From the NCBI GenBank assembly GCA_016713735.1, contig JADJOP010000009.1, positions 124,001-188,000 of the forward strand: 64,000 bases of DNA. The letters are read 5' to 3'. Below, piece after piece: positions 27,462-36,353 of this stretch. The position numbers and the translations under genes are program-made. Positions within the stretch are counted from its first letter, which is position 1, and every line of letters starts with the position of its first letter. The notes below the pieces were generated by a model. The model searched no databases. It saw nothing but the letters and a program-made list of their open reading frames with translations, and was not told the DNA's origin. Source of the DNA: Bryobacterales bacterium. Its GTDB lineage: Bacteria > Acidobacteriota > Terriglobia > Bryobacterales > Bryobacteraceae.

Positions 27462-28346
27462 ATGTTTTTAACTGAACAGTTCCGCGTGAAAGTTGGATTG
27501 GCCGAGATGTTGAAGGGCGGCGTCATCATGGACGTCACCAACGCCGAGCAGGCGCTCATCGCCGAAAAAGCAGGCGCCTGTGCCGTGATGGCGCTGGTGA
27601 AAGTGCCGTCGGACATCCGCAAGGACGGCGGTGTGGCGCGCATGTCGCCGGTGAGCAAGATCCGCGAGATCCAGCAAACGGTGTCGATCCCGGTGATGGC
27701 CAAGGCGCGCATCGGCCACTTCATGGAAGCGCGGGTCTTGGAAGCGCTTGAGGTGGACTTCATCGACGAGAGCGAAGTGCTGACGCCGGCCGACGACGAG
27801 CATCACATCTGGAAGCACGACTTCAAGGTTCCTTTTGTCTGCGGCGCGCGCAACCTGGGCGAAGCGCTGCGGCGCATCGCCGAAGGCGCGGCAATGATCC
27901 GCACCAAGGGCGAGGCGGGCTCGGGCAACGTCGTGGAGGCGGTGCGCCACATGCGCACCATCATGAAGGAGATGAAGGCCATCCGCGCCTACTCGGTGGA
28001 TGAGCTGACGGCGGAATCGAAGAAGCACCAGGCGCCGCTCGAACTGATGCTCTACATCCACGAGCACGGCAAACTGCCGGTGCCCAACTTCTCGGCGGGC
28101 GGTGTGGCGACGCCGGCTGACGCGGCGCTGGTGATGCACCTCGGAGCCGAAACCGTGTTCGTCGGTTCGGGCATTTTCAAGAGCCCCGATCCGGCGGCGT
28201 TCGCCAAAGCAATCGTGAAGGCGACCACGTACTACAAGGACCCGCTGAAGGTGCTGGAAGCCTCCGAGGAGTTGCCCGACGGTATGCCGGGGTTGGACAT
28301 CAGGCAACTGGAAGAGACCGACCTGATGGCGACGCGCGGCTGGTAG
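27462..28346 (+). CDS. pdxS: Pyridoxal 5'-phosphate synthase subunit PdxS
   Basis: A 294-aa TIM barrel with near-invariant PdxS blocks: LAEMLKGGVIMDVTNAEQA, MALVKVPSDIRKDGGVARM, IPVMAKARIGHFMEA, DFIDESEVLTPADDEHHI, GARNLGEALRRIAEGAAMIRTKGEAGSGN and the C-terminal NFSAGGVATPADAAL and VFVGSGIFKS. It makes PLP from ribose 5-phosphate, glyceraldehyde 3-phosphate and ammonia supplied by PdxT. AGGGAGTAGGAC-type sequence precedes the ATG. Forms an operon with pdxT 3 bp downstream. Confidence 0.97.
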   Translation: MFLTEQFRVKVGLAEMLKGGVIMDVTNAEQALIAEKAGACAVMALVKVPSDIRKDGGVARMSPVSKIREIQQTVSIPVMAKARIGHFMEARVLEALEVDFIDESEVLTPADDEHHIWKHDFKVPFVCGARNLGEALRRIAEGAAMIRTKGEAGSGNVVEAVRHMRTIMKEMKAIRAYSVDELTAESKKHQAPLELMLYIHEHGKLPVPNFSAGGVATPADAALVMHLGAETVFVGSGIFKSPDPAAFAKAIVKATTYYKDPLKVLEASEELPDGMPGLDIRQLEETDLMATRGW

Positions 28347-28349
28347 TCC

Positions 28350-28919
28350 ATGCGCCTGGGAGTTCTTGCAATCCAGGGAAATTTCGAGGCCCACGCCAGA
28401 GCCTTTACCGAGGCCGGCGCCGAGGTGTTCGAGGTCCGCACGAGAGTGGACCTCGAAGCGGCTGAGGCGCTCGTGCTTCCCGGCGGTGAGAGCACGACGA
28501 TGTTGAAGCTGCTCAACGAGGAGGGGCTATGGGAGGCGTTGCGTGAGGCCTGCCGCTCGAGGCCGGTCTTCGCGACGTGCGCCGGGGCGATTCTGCTGGC
28601 CAAGGATGTGCATCATCCGGAGCAGGCCTCTCTTGGCTTAGTGGACATTGGCGTGGAGCGCAATGCCTACGGCCGGCAGGTGCACAGCACGGTGGCGCAG
28701 ATCGTCACGGATGAGGGCCAGTCACTGGAAGCCGTGTTCATCCGGGCTCCCATCATCCGGCGTGTGGGCGCTGGTGTCCGCGTACTGGCACGGTATGAAG
28801 GCGACCCTGTGTTGGTGGAGCAGGATCACTACCTGGTAGCGACGTTTCACCCGGAGCTGACCCAAGACCGTGCCCTGCACCGGCTCTTTCTGGAGAAGGC
28901 GGCTCGTGTCCCGGCTTAA
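28350..28919 (+). CDS. pdxT: PLP synthase glutaminase subunit PdxT
   Basis: A 189-aa class I glutaminase. It opens LGVLAIQGNFEAHARAF and has LVLPGGESTTMLKL, the nucleophile cysteine in ATCAGAILL, GLVDIGVERNAYGRQ and the His-Glu of the triad in ATFHPELTQD. It hydrolyses glutamine and channels ammonia to PdxS in a 12:12 complex. Start is 3 bp after the pdxS stop. Its end overlaps the next gene's start. Confidence 0.97.
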   Translation: MRLGVLAIQGNFEAHARAFTEAGAEVFEVRTRVDLEAAEALVLPGGESTTMLKLLNEEGLWEALREACRSRPVFATCAGAILLAKDVHHPEQASLGLVDIGVERNAYGRQVHSTVAQIVTDEGQSLEAVFIRAPIIRRVGAGVRVLARYEGDPVLVEQDHYLVATFHPELTQDRALHRLFLEKAARVPA

Positions 28920-29385
28920 ACCACCCGATCCCATACAGCACGCCGGGGTGGCACGCGTTTCCTCACCGCCAGCGGGCAGACGGCGAGTGTTGTTTGTGTG
29001 CGTGGGCAACTGCATCCGCTCGCAGTTCGCCGAGGCGTTTGCGCGCGCCTATGGGGCCGACGTCATCGAGGCATTCTCGTGCGGGGTGGCGCCGGCTGGC
29101 TTCATTGCCGAACCTGTGCAGCGCATCTTGCGCGAGCGCGGCGTGGCGCTTGCCGGACTGGCCTCGAAATCGGTGTATGAGGCTGGTGCGGGGCCGTTTG
29201 ACATCATCGTCAACATCAGCGGCTCACCGCTGCCGCGCAACTTCCCTGCCCCAGCCAGTGGACAGGCTGCGCGTGAGTGGCCGGTGCGCGATCCGATGGG
29301 TCTGAAAGATCCCGCATATGAGGAGGCGGCGCGCGAGATTGAGTCGCGCGTGATGTCGCTCGTCCTGGAATTACGGCGGGGGTAG
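28906..29385 (+). CDS. Low-molecular-weight protein-tyrosine phosphatase/ArsC-type protein
   Basis: A 159-aa protein with the phosphate-binding loop CVGNCIRSQFAEAFAR (C-x5-R-S) at the N-terminus and the general-acid Asp region WPVRDPMG (DP motif), matching low-molecular-weight phosphatases and thioredoxin-type arsenate reductases. The extra redox cysteines expected for ArsC are not evident (one Cys in AFSCG), so a phosphatase role is more likely. A GTG at 28906 with GGAGAAGG 6 nt upstream overlaps the pdxT end by 14 bp, implying coupling to the B6 operon; dephosphorylation of PNP/PLP-like compounds is conceivable but unproven. Confidence 0.75.
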   Translation: MSRLKPPDPIQHAGVARVSSPPAGRRRVLFVCVGNCIRSQFAEAFARAYGADVIEAFSCGVAPAGFIAEPVQRILRERGVALAGLASKSVYEAGAGPFDIIVNISGSPLPRNFPAPASGQAAREWPVRDPMGLKDPAYEEAAREIESRVMSLVLELRRG

Positions 29386-29586
29386 AGTAACACCCACTGC
29401 AGCGCTTGCGGAGATTTGGGGCCGACCGACCTCGGTTTGGCGCACCCGGTTGGGCGAAGGGCGCGACGGGTACGATATCGCAGGCCAGTGTGGGGGCTGA
29501 GTGATGCCGGCTTCGCAGTGGTTCCACTCACGAGATGGCATCCGACTTTTCACGGCGTGTTGGAAACGAAGAGTCTAGACTAAGTC

Positions 29587-30036
29587 ATGCGATTCTCGAT
29601 GTTCGCCCTGATGGCCACCTGTGCACTGGCGCAGGAGGATGCCGCCAAGCTGAGTTGGATGGCCGGATGCTGGGAGACGCGTCCGGCGCCGGGGCTCAGC
29701 ATCGAGGAGCAGTGGATGAAGCCAGCCGGCGGTCTGTTGCTGGGCATGGGCCGCACGGTGAGAGGCGGGCGTACGGTGTTCACTGAGTTCCTGCGAATCG
29801 GACCGGTGAACGGAAAACTGACCTACACGGCGCGGATCGGAACGAAGGGGGTAACGGATTTCCCCGTGCTGCGCTTGAGCGAGACCGAAGTCGTCTTTGA
29901 GAACCCCACGCACGACTTCCCGCAGCGCATCGTGTATCGAAAGAGCGGCGATGGATTGTCGGCGCGCATCGAGGGAAGCGCCAAGGGCAAGGAGCGCAGC
30001 GAGGAGTTCCCTTACACGCGCGTGAAGTGCGAGTAA
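29587..30036 (+). CDS. Exported DUF6265 family protein
   Basis: A 149-aa protein with a short signal peptide (MFALMATCALAQ). The body LSWMAGCWETR, EEQWMKPAGGLLLGMGRTVRGGRTVFTEFLRI, VVFENPTHDFPQRIVYRK and ARIEGSAKGKERSEEFPYTRVKC matches DUF6265 end to end. The fold is a lipocalin-like beta barrel; no biochemical role is established. The 200 bp before it contain no gene I can support. It converges with phosphoglucomutase. Confidence 0.8.
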   Translation: MRFSMFALMATCALAQEDAAKLSWMAGCWETRPAPGLSIEEQWMKPAGGLLLGMGRTVRGGRTVFTEFLRIGPVNGKLTYTARIGTKGVTDFPVLRLSETEVVFENPTHDFPQRIVYRKSGDGLSARIEGSAKGKERSEEFPYTRVKCE

Positions 30037-30047
30037 CGCGGCCGGGC

Positions 30048-31694
30048 CTAGGTGATGACATCGGGCTGCACGCGGCCGACGGACTGCTCAAGCTCAAGCA
30101 AAGCCCGAATGGCCGCGGCCAGCGGCTCAATGCGTGCCGCGCAATCCTGGCCGATGTCGTCTTTCGAATAGGACTCGTAGTAGAGGCGGAGCGTCGCGCC
30201 TTCGGTGCCCGTGCCGGAAAGCCGGATGACAGCGCGAGAGCCGTCGGCAAGAAAGATGCGAACGCCCTGGTTGTTGCTGGTGTCACCGTTGACGGGGTCA
30301 GTGTAGTTGAACTCTCCCGCGCTTTCGATGGTGGAGCCAGCGAAGGAGAGACCGCCGAGGGAATCGAGGCGAGCGCGCAAGCGGGCGAGCATGGCATCGG
30401 CGGCGGTTGCATCAAGCGCTTCGTAGTCGTGGCGCTGGTAGTAGCTGCGTCCGAAGCGGCGCCAGTGGGCGTTGACGATCTCCGAGACAGGCTGGCGGGT
30501 ATCGGCGAGGATGGAGAGCCAAGCCAGTACGGCCCAGATGCCATCTTTTTCGCGGGCATGACTGGAACCGGTACCGAAGCTCTCTTCGCCGCAGAGGGTG
30601 ATGCGGCCGGCGTCGAGAAGGCTGGAGAAGAACTTCCAACCGGTGGGCGTTTCGAAGCTGGGAATGCCGAGCTGGGCGGCGACACGATCGGCCGCCATGC
30701 TGGTGGGCATGGAGCGGGCCACGCCGGCGAGTCCGGCGCGGTAGGCGGGAATCGCTTGCGCGGCGTGTTCGGCGATGACGGCGAGGGAGTCGCCGGGGCT
30801 AACAAAGAAGCTCTTGCCGAGGATGAGATTGCGATCGCCATCGCCGTCGCAGGCCGCTCCGAAGTCGGGCGCATCGGGCGCGGAGAGGCGGGCCACGAGT
30901 GCAGCGGCGTGGCTCAGGTTGGGGTCGGGGTGATCGCCACCGAAGTCCTCCAGAGGCTCGGAGCGAATGACTGTGCCTGGCGCGGCGCCGAGGAGGTCCT
31001 CAAAGATGCGGCGGGCGTAAGGACCGGTGACGCCGTTCATGGCGTCGAAGCAGATGCGGAAACCGGAGGCGAGGTGGGCACGGAGACGGTCGAAATCGAA
31101 GATAGATTGCATGGCGGCGACGTATCCGTCGAGGGAGTCGATGACGCTCACATTCATGGCGCCGAGTGTGAAGTCGCCCAGATCATCGATGGGCAGGCCA
31201 GACTGTTCGACCCAGCGGTATTCGGTGAGGCGCAGCGTATGGGCATGGATGCGGGCGGTGAACGACTCAGGCGCGGGGCCGCCGTTGCTGGTGTTGAATT
31301 TGATGCCGAAGTCGGCGTCGGGCCCTCCCGGGTTGTGGCTGGCCGAAAGGAGGATGCCGCCGGCGGCGCCACGGGCGCGGATTTCGATCGACATGGCTGG
31401 CGTGGAGAGGATGCCGCGCTGGGCCACGAGCATACGGCCAAGACCGTTGCCGGCGGCGATGCGGAGGATGGTGAGAACTGCTTCGCGGTTGAAGTAGCGG
31501 CCATCGCCGCCAACGATTAGCGTCTGGCCGCCGAGCCCGCCAGGATGGTCTTCGTGGAGGACGTTGAAAATGGCCTGTACGAAGTTCTCCAGGTAGCCGG
31601 GACGCATGAATTCGCGGGTCTTCTTGCGAAGGCCGGAGGTTCCGGGCTTCTGGCCGGCGATAGGGTGGGTGGGGATGAGGCGCGCGTTGGACAT
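30048..31694 (-). CDS. pgm: Alpha-D-glucose phosphate-specific phosphoglucomutase
   Basis: A 548-aa enzyme of normal length. It opens AGQKPGTSGLRKKTREF, and has the phosphoserine loop ILLSASHNPGG, the magnesium loop CDGDGDRNLIL and the sugar-binding GEESFGTGSSHAREKDGIWAVLAWL and C-terminal RLSGTGTEGATLRLYYESY. It interconverts glucose 1- and glucose 6-phosphate, linking glycogen turnover (see the debranching enzyme at 43 kb) to glycolysis. Monocistronic. Confidence 0.95.
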   Translation of the reverse strand: MSNARLIPTHPIAGQKPGTSGLRKKTREFMRPGYLENFVQAIFNVLHEDHPGGLGGQTLIVGGDGRYFNREAVLTILRIAAGNGLGRMLVAQRGILSTPAMSIEIRARGAAGGILLSASHNPGGPDADFGIKFNTSNGGPAPESFTARIHAHTLRLTEYRWVEQSGLPIDDLGDFTLGAMNVSVIDSLDGYVAAMQSIFDFDRLRAHLASGFRICFDAMNGVTGPYARRIFEDLLGAAPGTVIRSEPLEDFGGDHPDPNLSHAAALVARLSAPDAPDFGAACDGDGDRNLILGKSFFVSPGDSLAVIAEHAAQAIPAYRAGLAGVARSMPTSMAADRVAAQLGIPSFETPTGWKFFSSLLDAGRITLCGEESFGTGSSHAREKDGIWAVLAWLSILADTRQPVSEIVNAHWRRFGRSYYQRHDYEALDATAADAMLARLRARLDSLGGLSFAGSTIESAGEFNYTDPVNGDTSNNQGVRIFLADGSRAVIRLSGTGTEGATLRLYYESYSKDDIGQDCAARIEPLAAAIRALLELEQSVGRVQPDVIT

Positions 31695-31972
31695 GGGCGA
31701 TGTGAACCTCCACGAGCAGCCGGGCGGCCGGCGGCAACGTATCTTGAAGAGAGCAGCGTAGCATGTTCGCTCTGTTCATGAGCCTCGCCGGGCGTTGATT
31801 GCCTTCGATGGCGGCATCGTGACGCGGAAGGGCGTGGATGTTCTCATCATGGGGTATCCACACACTCGCCCCTGAGAAACCTATTCTCCGGGAGCAAGAC
31901 TTCAGACCTGCTCCGGCCGTCGATGATGCCCACTTTACTCATCCGGTGACTGGGCGGCGGGGTCCATCCATC

Positions 31973-33373
31973 TCAACTCGCCAGCATGCGCCGCGCGATT
32001 GCTTGCAACTCGCTCACGATTCCCGCATTGCCGCTGTCGTCGATACAGTTGCGGAACTCACCGGGGTCGCTTTGAAGATCGAATAGTTCGGAACGCCCCC
32101 AATCCAAGAAGTTCAGCTTCCAGCGATCGGTGCGGACCATCAGGATCGGCGGTTTCCCCACGTAACGATCATCGCGTGTGAACACGTTGTGGCAGAAGTA
32201 GTACTCCGAGTAAGCAAACTCGCGTTGCGAGTAGCGTCGATTGCGAAGCAGCGGAGCGAACGTCCGTCCGGGGAGGTTCTTCGGGGCAGTATGACCGCAC
32301 AACCCGGCCAGCGTCGGGAACAGGTCGATCTGTTCGATCAGTTCTGAGCGGTGGGTTCCCGAAAGCGCGCGGTCAGGCAGGGAGACGATGAGCGGCACGG
32401 CCACGGATTGCTCGAACATATTGTGCTTGGTCCACATCCGGTGAGCGCCGGCCATCTCGCCATGATCCGAGGTGTAGACCACCACCGTGTTCTTGTCGAG
32501 GCCGAGCTCGCACAAGGTATCGTAGACACGCCCAACGCAGGCATCCATTTGGCTTACGTTGCCATAGTAGCCAGCCAGTGAGCGCCGCAAAGAGGCCTCG
32601 GTCTGACCATACCAGCCGCGCTCCTTCGCACGGATCAGATGGCCCTCAAAACCGCCCTTCAGGTCGGCGGCGGGGCGGTTCGGCAGAGTGAGTTTCGCCG
32701 GATCGTAGCGATTGTAGTATTCGCGCATTGGCACCAGCGGCGTATGCGGCATGAGGAATGAGGACCACAGGCAGAAGGGCCGGTTCCGGTTTTCGCGCAG
32801 GAAATTCACCGTTTCCTCGGCGTAGTAGTTGTCCTGAAAAAAGCGCGCCGAGAGTTCCGATGGGCGCCCGTCGATGCCGCCGGCTCCGCCCTGGTCTTTC
32901 CGCAAGCGTTCCCGTTCCTGCGGCGAGAGCGTGCGCTGGAAGTCCGCCTCATACAGCCGGTGATCGAAGCCATGGCGGCGCGACTCATCGACGAAGTGCA
33001 TTTTCCCGATGGCCCCGGTGACATAGCCGCGTTCGCGAAAATAGTGGGCCACGGTGGACGCTTCGTCCGGAAGTGCGTCGGCCAGGATCTTCGCTCCATG
33101 AGTGTGGGCATACTGCCCGGTGATGATCGATCCGCGAGACGGCACGCACACAGGCGCCTGGCAGTAGGCGCGGTCAAACCGAACCCCGCGCGACGCAATG
33201 CGATCAATGTTCGGCGTCATTACTTCTCTGCTGCCATAACAGCCGGACGCTTCGCGCTGATGCTGATCGGACATGAGAAACAGCAGATTGGTCCGGCGCG
33301 TCTGCCCGCGCAGCACGGCTGGCGCCACCACGGTAGCAGTACCGGCGGTGCGCACAAATTCTCTACGGTTCAT
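31973..33373 (-). CDS. Tat-exported sulfatase (CxPSR type)
   Basis: A 466-aa formylglycine-dependent sulfatase with a twin-arginine leader (NRREFVRTAGTATVVAPAVL). The active-site signature is C76-V-P-S-R80, where Cys76 is oxidised to formylglycine, followed by GSIITGQYAHTHG. Metal ligands are in FLMSDQHQ near the N-terminus and in YTSDHGEMAGAH. The C-terminal sub-domain (DRWKLNFLDWGRSELFDLQSDPGEFRN) is typical of choline-sulfatase/iduronate-sulfatase-like enzymes. It removes sulfate esters from an extracellular substrate, probably a polysaccharide. Divergent from another sulfatase, 52 bp away. Confidence 0.9.
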   Translation of the reverse strand: MNRREFVRTAGTATVVAPAVLRGQTRRTNLLFLMSDQHQREASGCYGSREVMTPNIDRIASRGVRFDRAYCQAPVCVPSRGSIITGQYAHTHGAKILADALPDEASTVAHYFRERGYVTGAIGKMHFVDESRRHGFDHRLYEADFQRTLSPQERERLRKDQGGAGGIDGRPSELSARFFQDNYYAEETVNFLRENRNRPFCLWSSFLMPHTPLVPMREYYNRYDPAKLTLPNRPAADLKGGFEGHLIRAKERGWYGQTEASLRRSLAGYYGNVSQMDACVGRVYDTLCELGLDKNTVVVYTSDHGEMAGAHRMWTKHNMFEQSVAVPLIVSLPDRALSGTHRSELIEQIDLFPTLAGLCGHTAPKNLPGRTFAPLLRNRRYSQREFAYSEYYFCHNVFTRDDRYVGKPPILMVRTDRWKLNFLDWGRSELFDLQSDPGEFRNCIDDSGNAGIVSELQAIARRMLAS

Positions 33374-33412
33374 GCTCCACTAGACTATCTCGAAGGCTTC
33401 GTTGAATGGTGA

Positions 33413-33418
33413 TACTAT
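33413..33418 (+). promoter_or_regulatory. Likely -10 box of the second sulfatase gene
   Basis: TACTAT ends 7 bp before the ATG at 33426, inside the 52-bp gap between two divergent sulfatase genes. Both promoters must lie in this short gap. Confidence 0.3.
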
Positions 33419-33425
33419 CCCCTCC

Positions 33426-34883
33426 ATGATTCGCCGCCGTGAGTTCCTTGCCGCCGGAGCAGCGGTAGCAGCTTCTGCCACGGGATTGCACGCACAGAAG
33501 CAGCGCCTCCCCAATATCCTCTTCGTGTTCGCGGATCAACTGCGTGCACAGTCCGTGGGTTGTTACGGCAACGAGGAGGTGCGCACGCCACACCTGGACC
33601 GCATCGCCAGCGAAGGCGCCCTCTTTGAGACCACCCTCGCCAACACGCCCGTCTGCTGTCCCGCGCGCGCCAACATGCTCACAGGGACCTACACGCACAC
33701 CAACGGCATGGTCGCCAACGATCTGCGCCTGCGTGAATCCCAGACCACGGTCGCCGAGGTACTGGCGGCCCAAGATTACCGCACCGGCTTCATCGGGAAA
33801 TGGCATCTTGATGGTGGCCAGCGCATGCCCGGTTTCATTCCCCCTGGGCCGCGCCGCCAGGGCTTCCAGTTCTGGGCCGCCAACGAGTGCAGCCACCAGC
33901 ACTTCAACACGCAGTATTTTCGCGATACCCCCGAGCCCATTCCCATGCGTAAGTTCGAAGCCGAGGGGTGGACCGATCTCGCGATTGAGTTCCTCAACGA
34001 GAGCAAGCAGGACAGGCGGCCCTTCTTCCTCACCATGGCCCTCGGACCGCCGCACGATCCCTACGGCGCGCCGGAAGAGTACATGCGGATGTTCGATCCG
34101 GCGAAGCTCACCATGAGGCCCAATTGGCGCAAGGACGCGCCGAATGTACCAGGCCCCAAAGAAATCGCAGCCTACTATGCGGCCACAACGGCCGTGGACG
34201 ATCAGATGGGGCGGCTGATGGCGCGACTGAAAGAGCTTGGTATCGACCAGGACACCATCGTGCTGTTCTCTTCCGATCATGGCGACATGCTCGGCTCGCA
34301 GGGACGGCGCTTGAAGCGAAAGCCCTGGGAGGAGTCCATTCGCATCCCCGGCATTCTGCGCTATCCCCGCGGCGTGAAGCCTGGACGCCGGGTTGCCGCA
34401 CCCTTCACGCATGTTGACTTCGCGCCCACGCTTCTTTCTTTGTGCGGCATGAGGCCGCCGGCGTCGATGCAAGGCAGCGACCTCGCCCCGCTCGCGCTCG
34501 GCCGCCGAGCCCGCACTCCGGATTCGGCGTTCTTCCAGATCTTCGGTCCCTTTCAGGGCGACGGCACCGAAGACGGCTGGCGCGGTGTGCGCACGGAAAA
34601 CCACATGTACGCGCGCTTTCGCGACAAACCATGGGTGCTTTACGACCTCAAGAGAGATCCGTACCAGATGACCAACCTCGCCGGGGAGCCCGCAGCCCGG
34701 GGAATTCAAGCCGATATGGAAAAACGCCTGGCGCAGTGGATGGAGCAGACCGGCGATTCCTGGAGCTACAACTGGTCGCATCTGGTTGAGGATCGCGGCA
34801 GGCTCTACCGGCATCGCACCTTTTACACAGTGGACGAATACATGAAGTGGGCCGCCGAAAATCCAGAGCTGGATAAAAAGTAG
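33426..34883 (+). CDS. Tat-exported sulfatase (CCPAR type)
   Basis: A 485-aa sulfatase with leader MIRRREFLAAGAAVAASATG. The C-x-P-x-R signature is C77-C-P-A-R81, followed by ANMLTGTYTHTNG. Metal-binding blocks are ILFVFADQLR and LFSSDHGDMLGSQG, and the C-terminus has WVLYDLKRDPYQMTNLAG. The start was placed at the ATG of the twin-arginine leader, not the TTG 24 bp earlier. It resembles the N-acetylglucosamine-6-/iduronate-sulfatase branch. Divergently paired with the preceding sulfatase. Confidence 0.9.
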   Translation: MIRRREFLAAGAAVAASATGLHAQKQRLPNILFVFADQLRAQSVGCYGNEEVRTPHLDRIASEGALFETTLANTPVCCPARANMLTGTYTHTNGMVANDLRLRESQTTVAEVLAAQDYRTGFIGKWHLDGGQRMPGFIPPGPRRQGFQFWAANECSHQHFNTQYFRDTPEPIPMRKFEAEGWTDLAIEFLNESKQDRRPFFLTMALGPPHDPYGAPEEYMRMFDPAKLTMRPNWRKDAPNVPGPKEIAAYYAATTAVDDQMGRLMARLKELGIDQDTIVLFSSDHGDMLGSQGRRLKRKPWEESIRIPGILRYPRGVKPGRRVAAPFTHVDFAPTLLSLCGMRPPASMQGSDLAPLALGRRARTPDSAFFQIFGPFQGDGTEDGWRGVRTENHMYARFRDKPWVLYDLKRDPYQMTNLAGEPAARGIQADMEKRLAQWMEQTGDSWSYNWSHLVEDRGRLYRHRTFYTVDEYMKWAAENPELDKK

Positions 34884-34921
34884 TGGAGCACGCGAGGCAC
34901 TCCGTGGCTTCTGTTGGCGCC

Positions 34922-36310
34922 TCAGCCGTAGAACTGCGTGCGATGGCGATCAGCGAACCCCTGCAACCGCCCGGTCACATCGGGAAATTTCGCCGCCACA
35001 TTCGTGGTCTCATACGGGTCCGCGTCCATGTCGAAGAGCGAGAGCTCAATCTTGTCCTGACGGTAGGTGCCCGCCATCCCGTCGTTTCCGGCTTTCACAA
35101 GTGTGCGATAAGAGTGCGGAAGATGGAGCTTCCAACGCCCGTCGCCGCTGATCACGCCTTCAAAGTTGGAGCCCGTCGAGAAAGCGTAGTACTCGTGCCC
35201 GCTTACCGCGTCCGGCTTTCCGGTGATGAGATCCCAGACGTTGCGTCCATCAATCGGATTCTCCGGCAGCTTTGCCCCAGCCAAATGCGCGAAGGTCGGC
35301 AGCACGTCGATCGAACAGAACATCTTTGTTGACGCCGATCCGCGCTTGATCTGCTTCGGGTAGCGCACGATGCAGGCGCTGCGCGTGCCGCCGTCGAATC
35401 CCGTACCCTTCGCCTCGCGGTAGGGAGTCGACCCGGAATGGTTCCCATACGAGGTCCAGGGCCCGTTGTCGGAAGTCATCAGGACGACCGTGTTGTCCTC
35501 AACGCCGGCCGATTTGAGCGAGTTCATGATCTCACCCACTGACCAGTCGATCTCCATCATCACATCCGCGTACAGCCCCTTCTTCGATTTGCCGACGAAC
35601 TTCGGGCTGCAAAACAGAGGCACGTGCGGCATCGAGTGAGGAACGTAGAGCAGGAAGGGGTTGTCCTTGTTCCGGCGAACGAAGTCGACGGCGTGCTCGG
35701 TGTACCACGCTGTCAGCATCGGTTGATGCTCCTTCGTCACCCGCTCGATCTTAATTTCGCCGTTCTCCCAAAACTGAAGTGGATACTTGGCGTAGGCCTG
35801 CGGGTTCTGCGGATGAAATTCCCACATGTCGTTGGAGTACATCAAACCGCACGACTCATCGAATCCTCGCGCCGGTGGACGAGTCTCGGGTTGATCGCCA
35901 ATGTGCCACTTCCCGAACACGCCAGTCTTGTATCCCGCACCCTTGAGAACCTGGCCCATCGTGGCGAACTTCGGGTCCAATCCCCGCGCCCTCGGCCCAT
36001 GCGCTCCAAACAGCTTCGTTCGGCAGGGATAGCAACCACTCAGCAACGCCGATCGCGACGCCGAACAGATCGCCTGTGGTACATGGAAATTGGTGAACCT
36101 GCAACCCTGCGAAGCGAGCCGCTCGACATTGGGTGTGGGGTATGGCGGCTTGCCAAAGGGCCGGAAGTCGGAGTAGCCGGAATCGTCGAGGAAGATGACG
36201 ACGATGTTCGGAGGCCGGTTCGCTGCCTGCGCCCGGAGCAAACCTCCTGACGCGGCTCCGGCGATGCCGAGCCCCGCTGCGGACAAGAACTCTCTACGAT
36301 TGGAACCCAT
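34922..36310 (-). CDS. Tat-exported sulfatase (CxAxR type)
   Basis: A 462-aa sulfatase with a leader SNRREFLSAAGLGIAGAAS. Its signature is C82-S-A-S-R86, the Ala variant of the formylglycine motif found in a subset of arylsulfatases. Other blocks: NIVVIFLDDSGYSDF (Asp-Asp metal ligands), TGVFGKWHIGD, NTVVLMTSDNGPWTSYGNHSGS and FDGGTRSACIVRYP. The DNG (not DHG) form places it in the arylsulfatase A-like branch, different from the two neighbours. An ATG with AGGGAGG 10 nt upstream is chosen over a TTG 36 bp earlier. The XRE-cupin gene lies 43 bp upstream on the same strand. Confidence 0.9.
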   Translation of the reverse strand: MGSNRREFLSAAGLGIAGAASGGLLRAQAANRPPNIVVIFLDDSGYSDFRPFGKPPYPTPNVERLASQGCRFTNFHVPQAICSASRSALLSGCYPCRTKLFGAHGPRARGLDPKFATMGQVLKGAGYKTGVFGKWHIGDQPETRPPARGFDESCGLMYSNDMWEFHPQNPQAYAKYPLQFWENGEIKIERVTKEHQPMLTAWYTEHAVDFVRRNKDNPFLLYVPHSMPHVPLFCSPKFVGKSKKGLYADVMMEIDWSVGEIMNSLKSAGVEDNTVVLMTSDNGPWTSYGNHSGSTPYREAKGTGFDGGTRSACIVRYPKQIKRGSASTKMFCSIDVLPTFAHLAGAKLPENPIDGRNVWDLITGKPDAVSGHEYYAFSTGSNFEGVISGDGRWKLHLPHSYRTLVKAGNDGMAGTYRQDKIELSLFDMDADPYETTNVAAKFPDVTGRLQGFADRHRTQFYG

Positions 36311-36353
36311 GAGCTGGAGAACCTCCCTATCGAATTTTCCGACCAAAAATATC

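Noticed and set aside
28906..29385. Arsenate reductase ArsC
   Set aside because: The phosphate loop fits, but the redox cysteine pair of thioredoxin-type ArsC is not evident and no other ars gene is nearby.
30027..31520. Plus-strand open frame opposite phosphoglucomutase
   Set aside because: The minus strand is an unmistakable full-length phosphoglucomutase; the antisense product has no recognisable domain.
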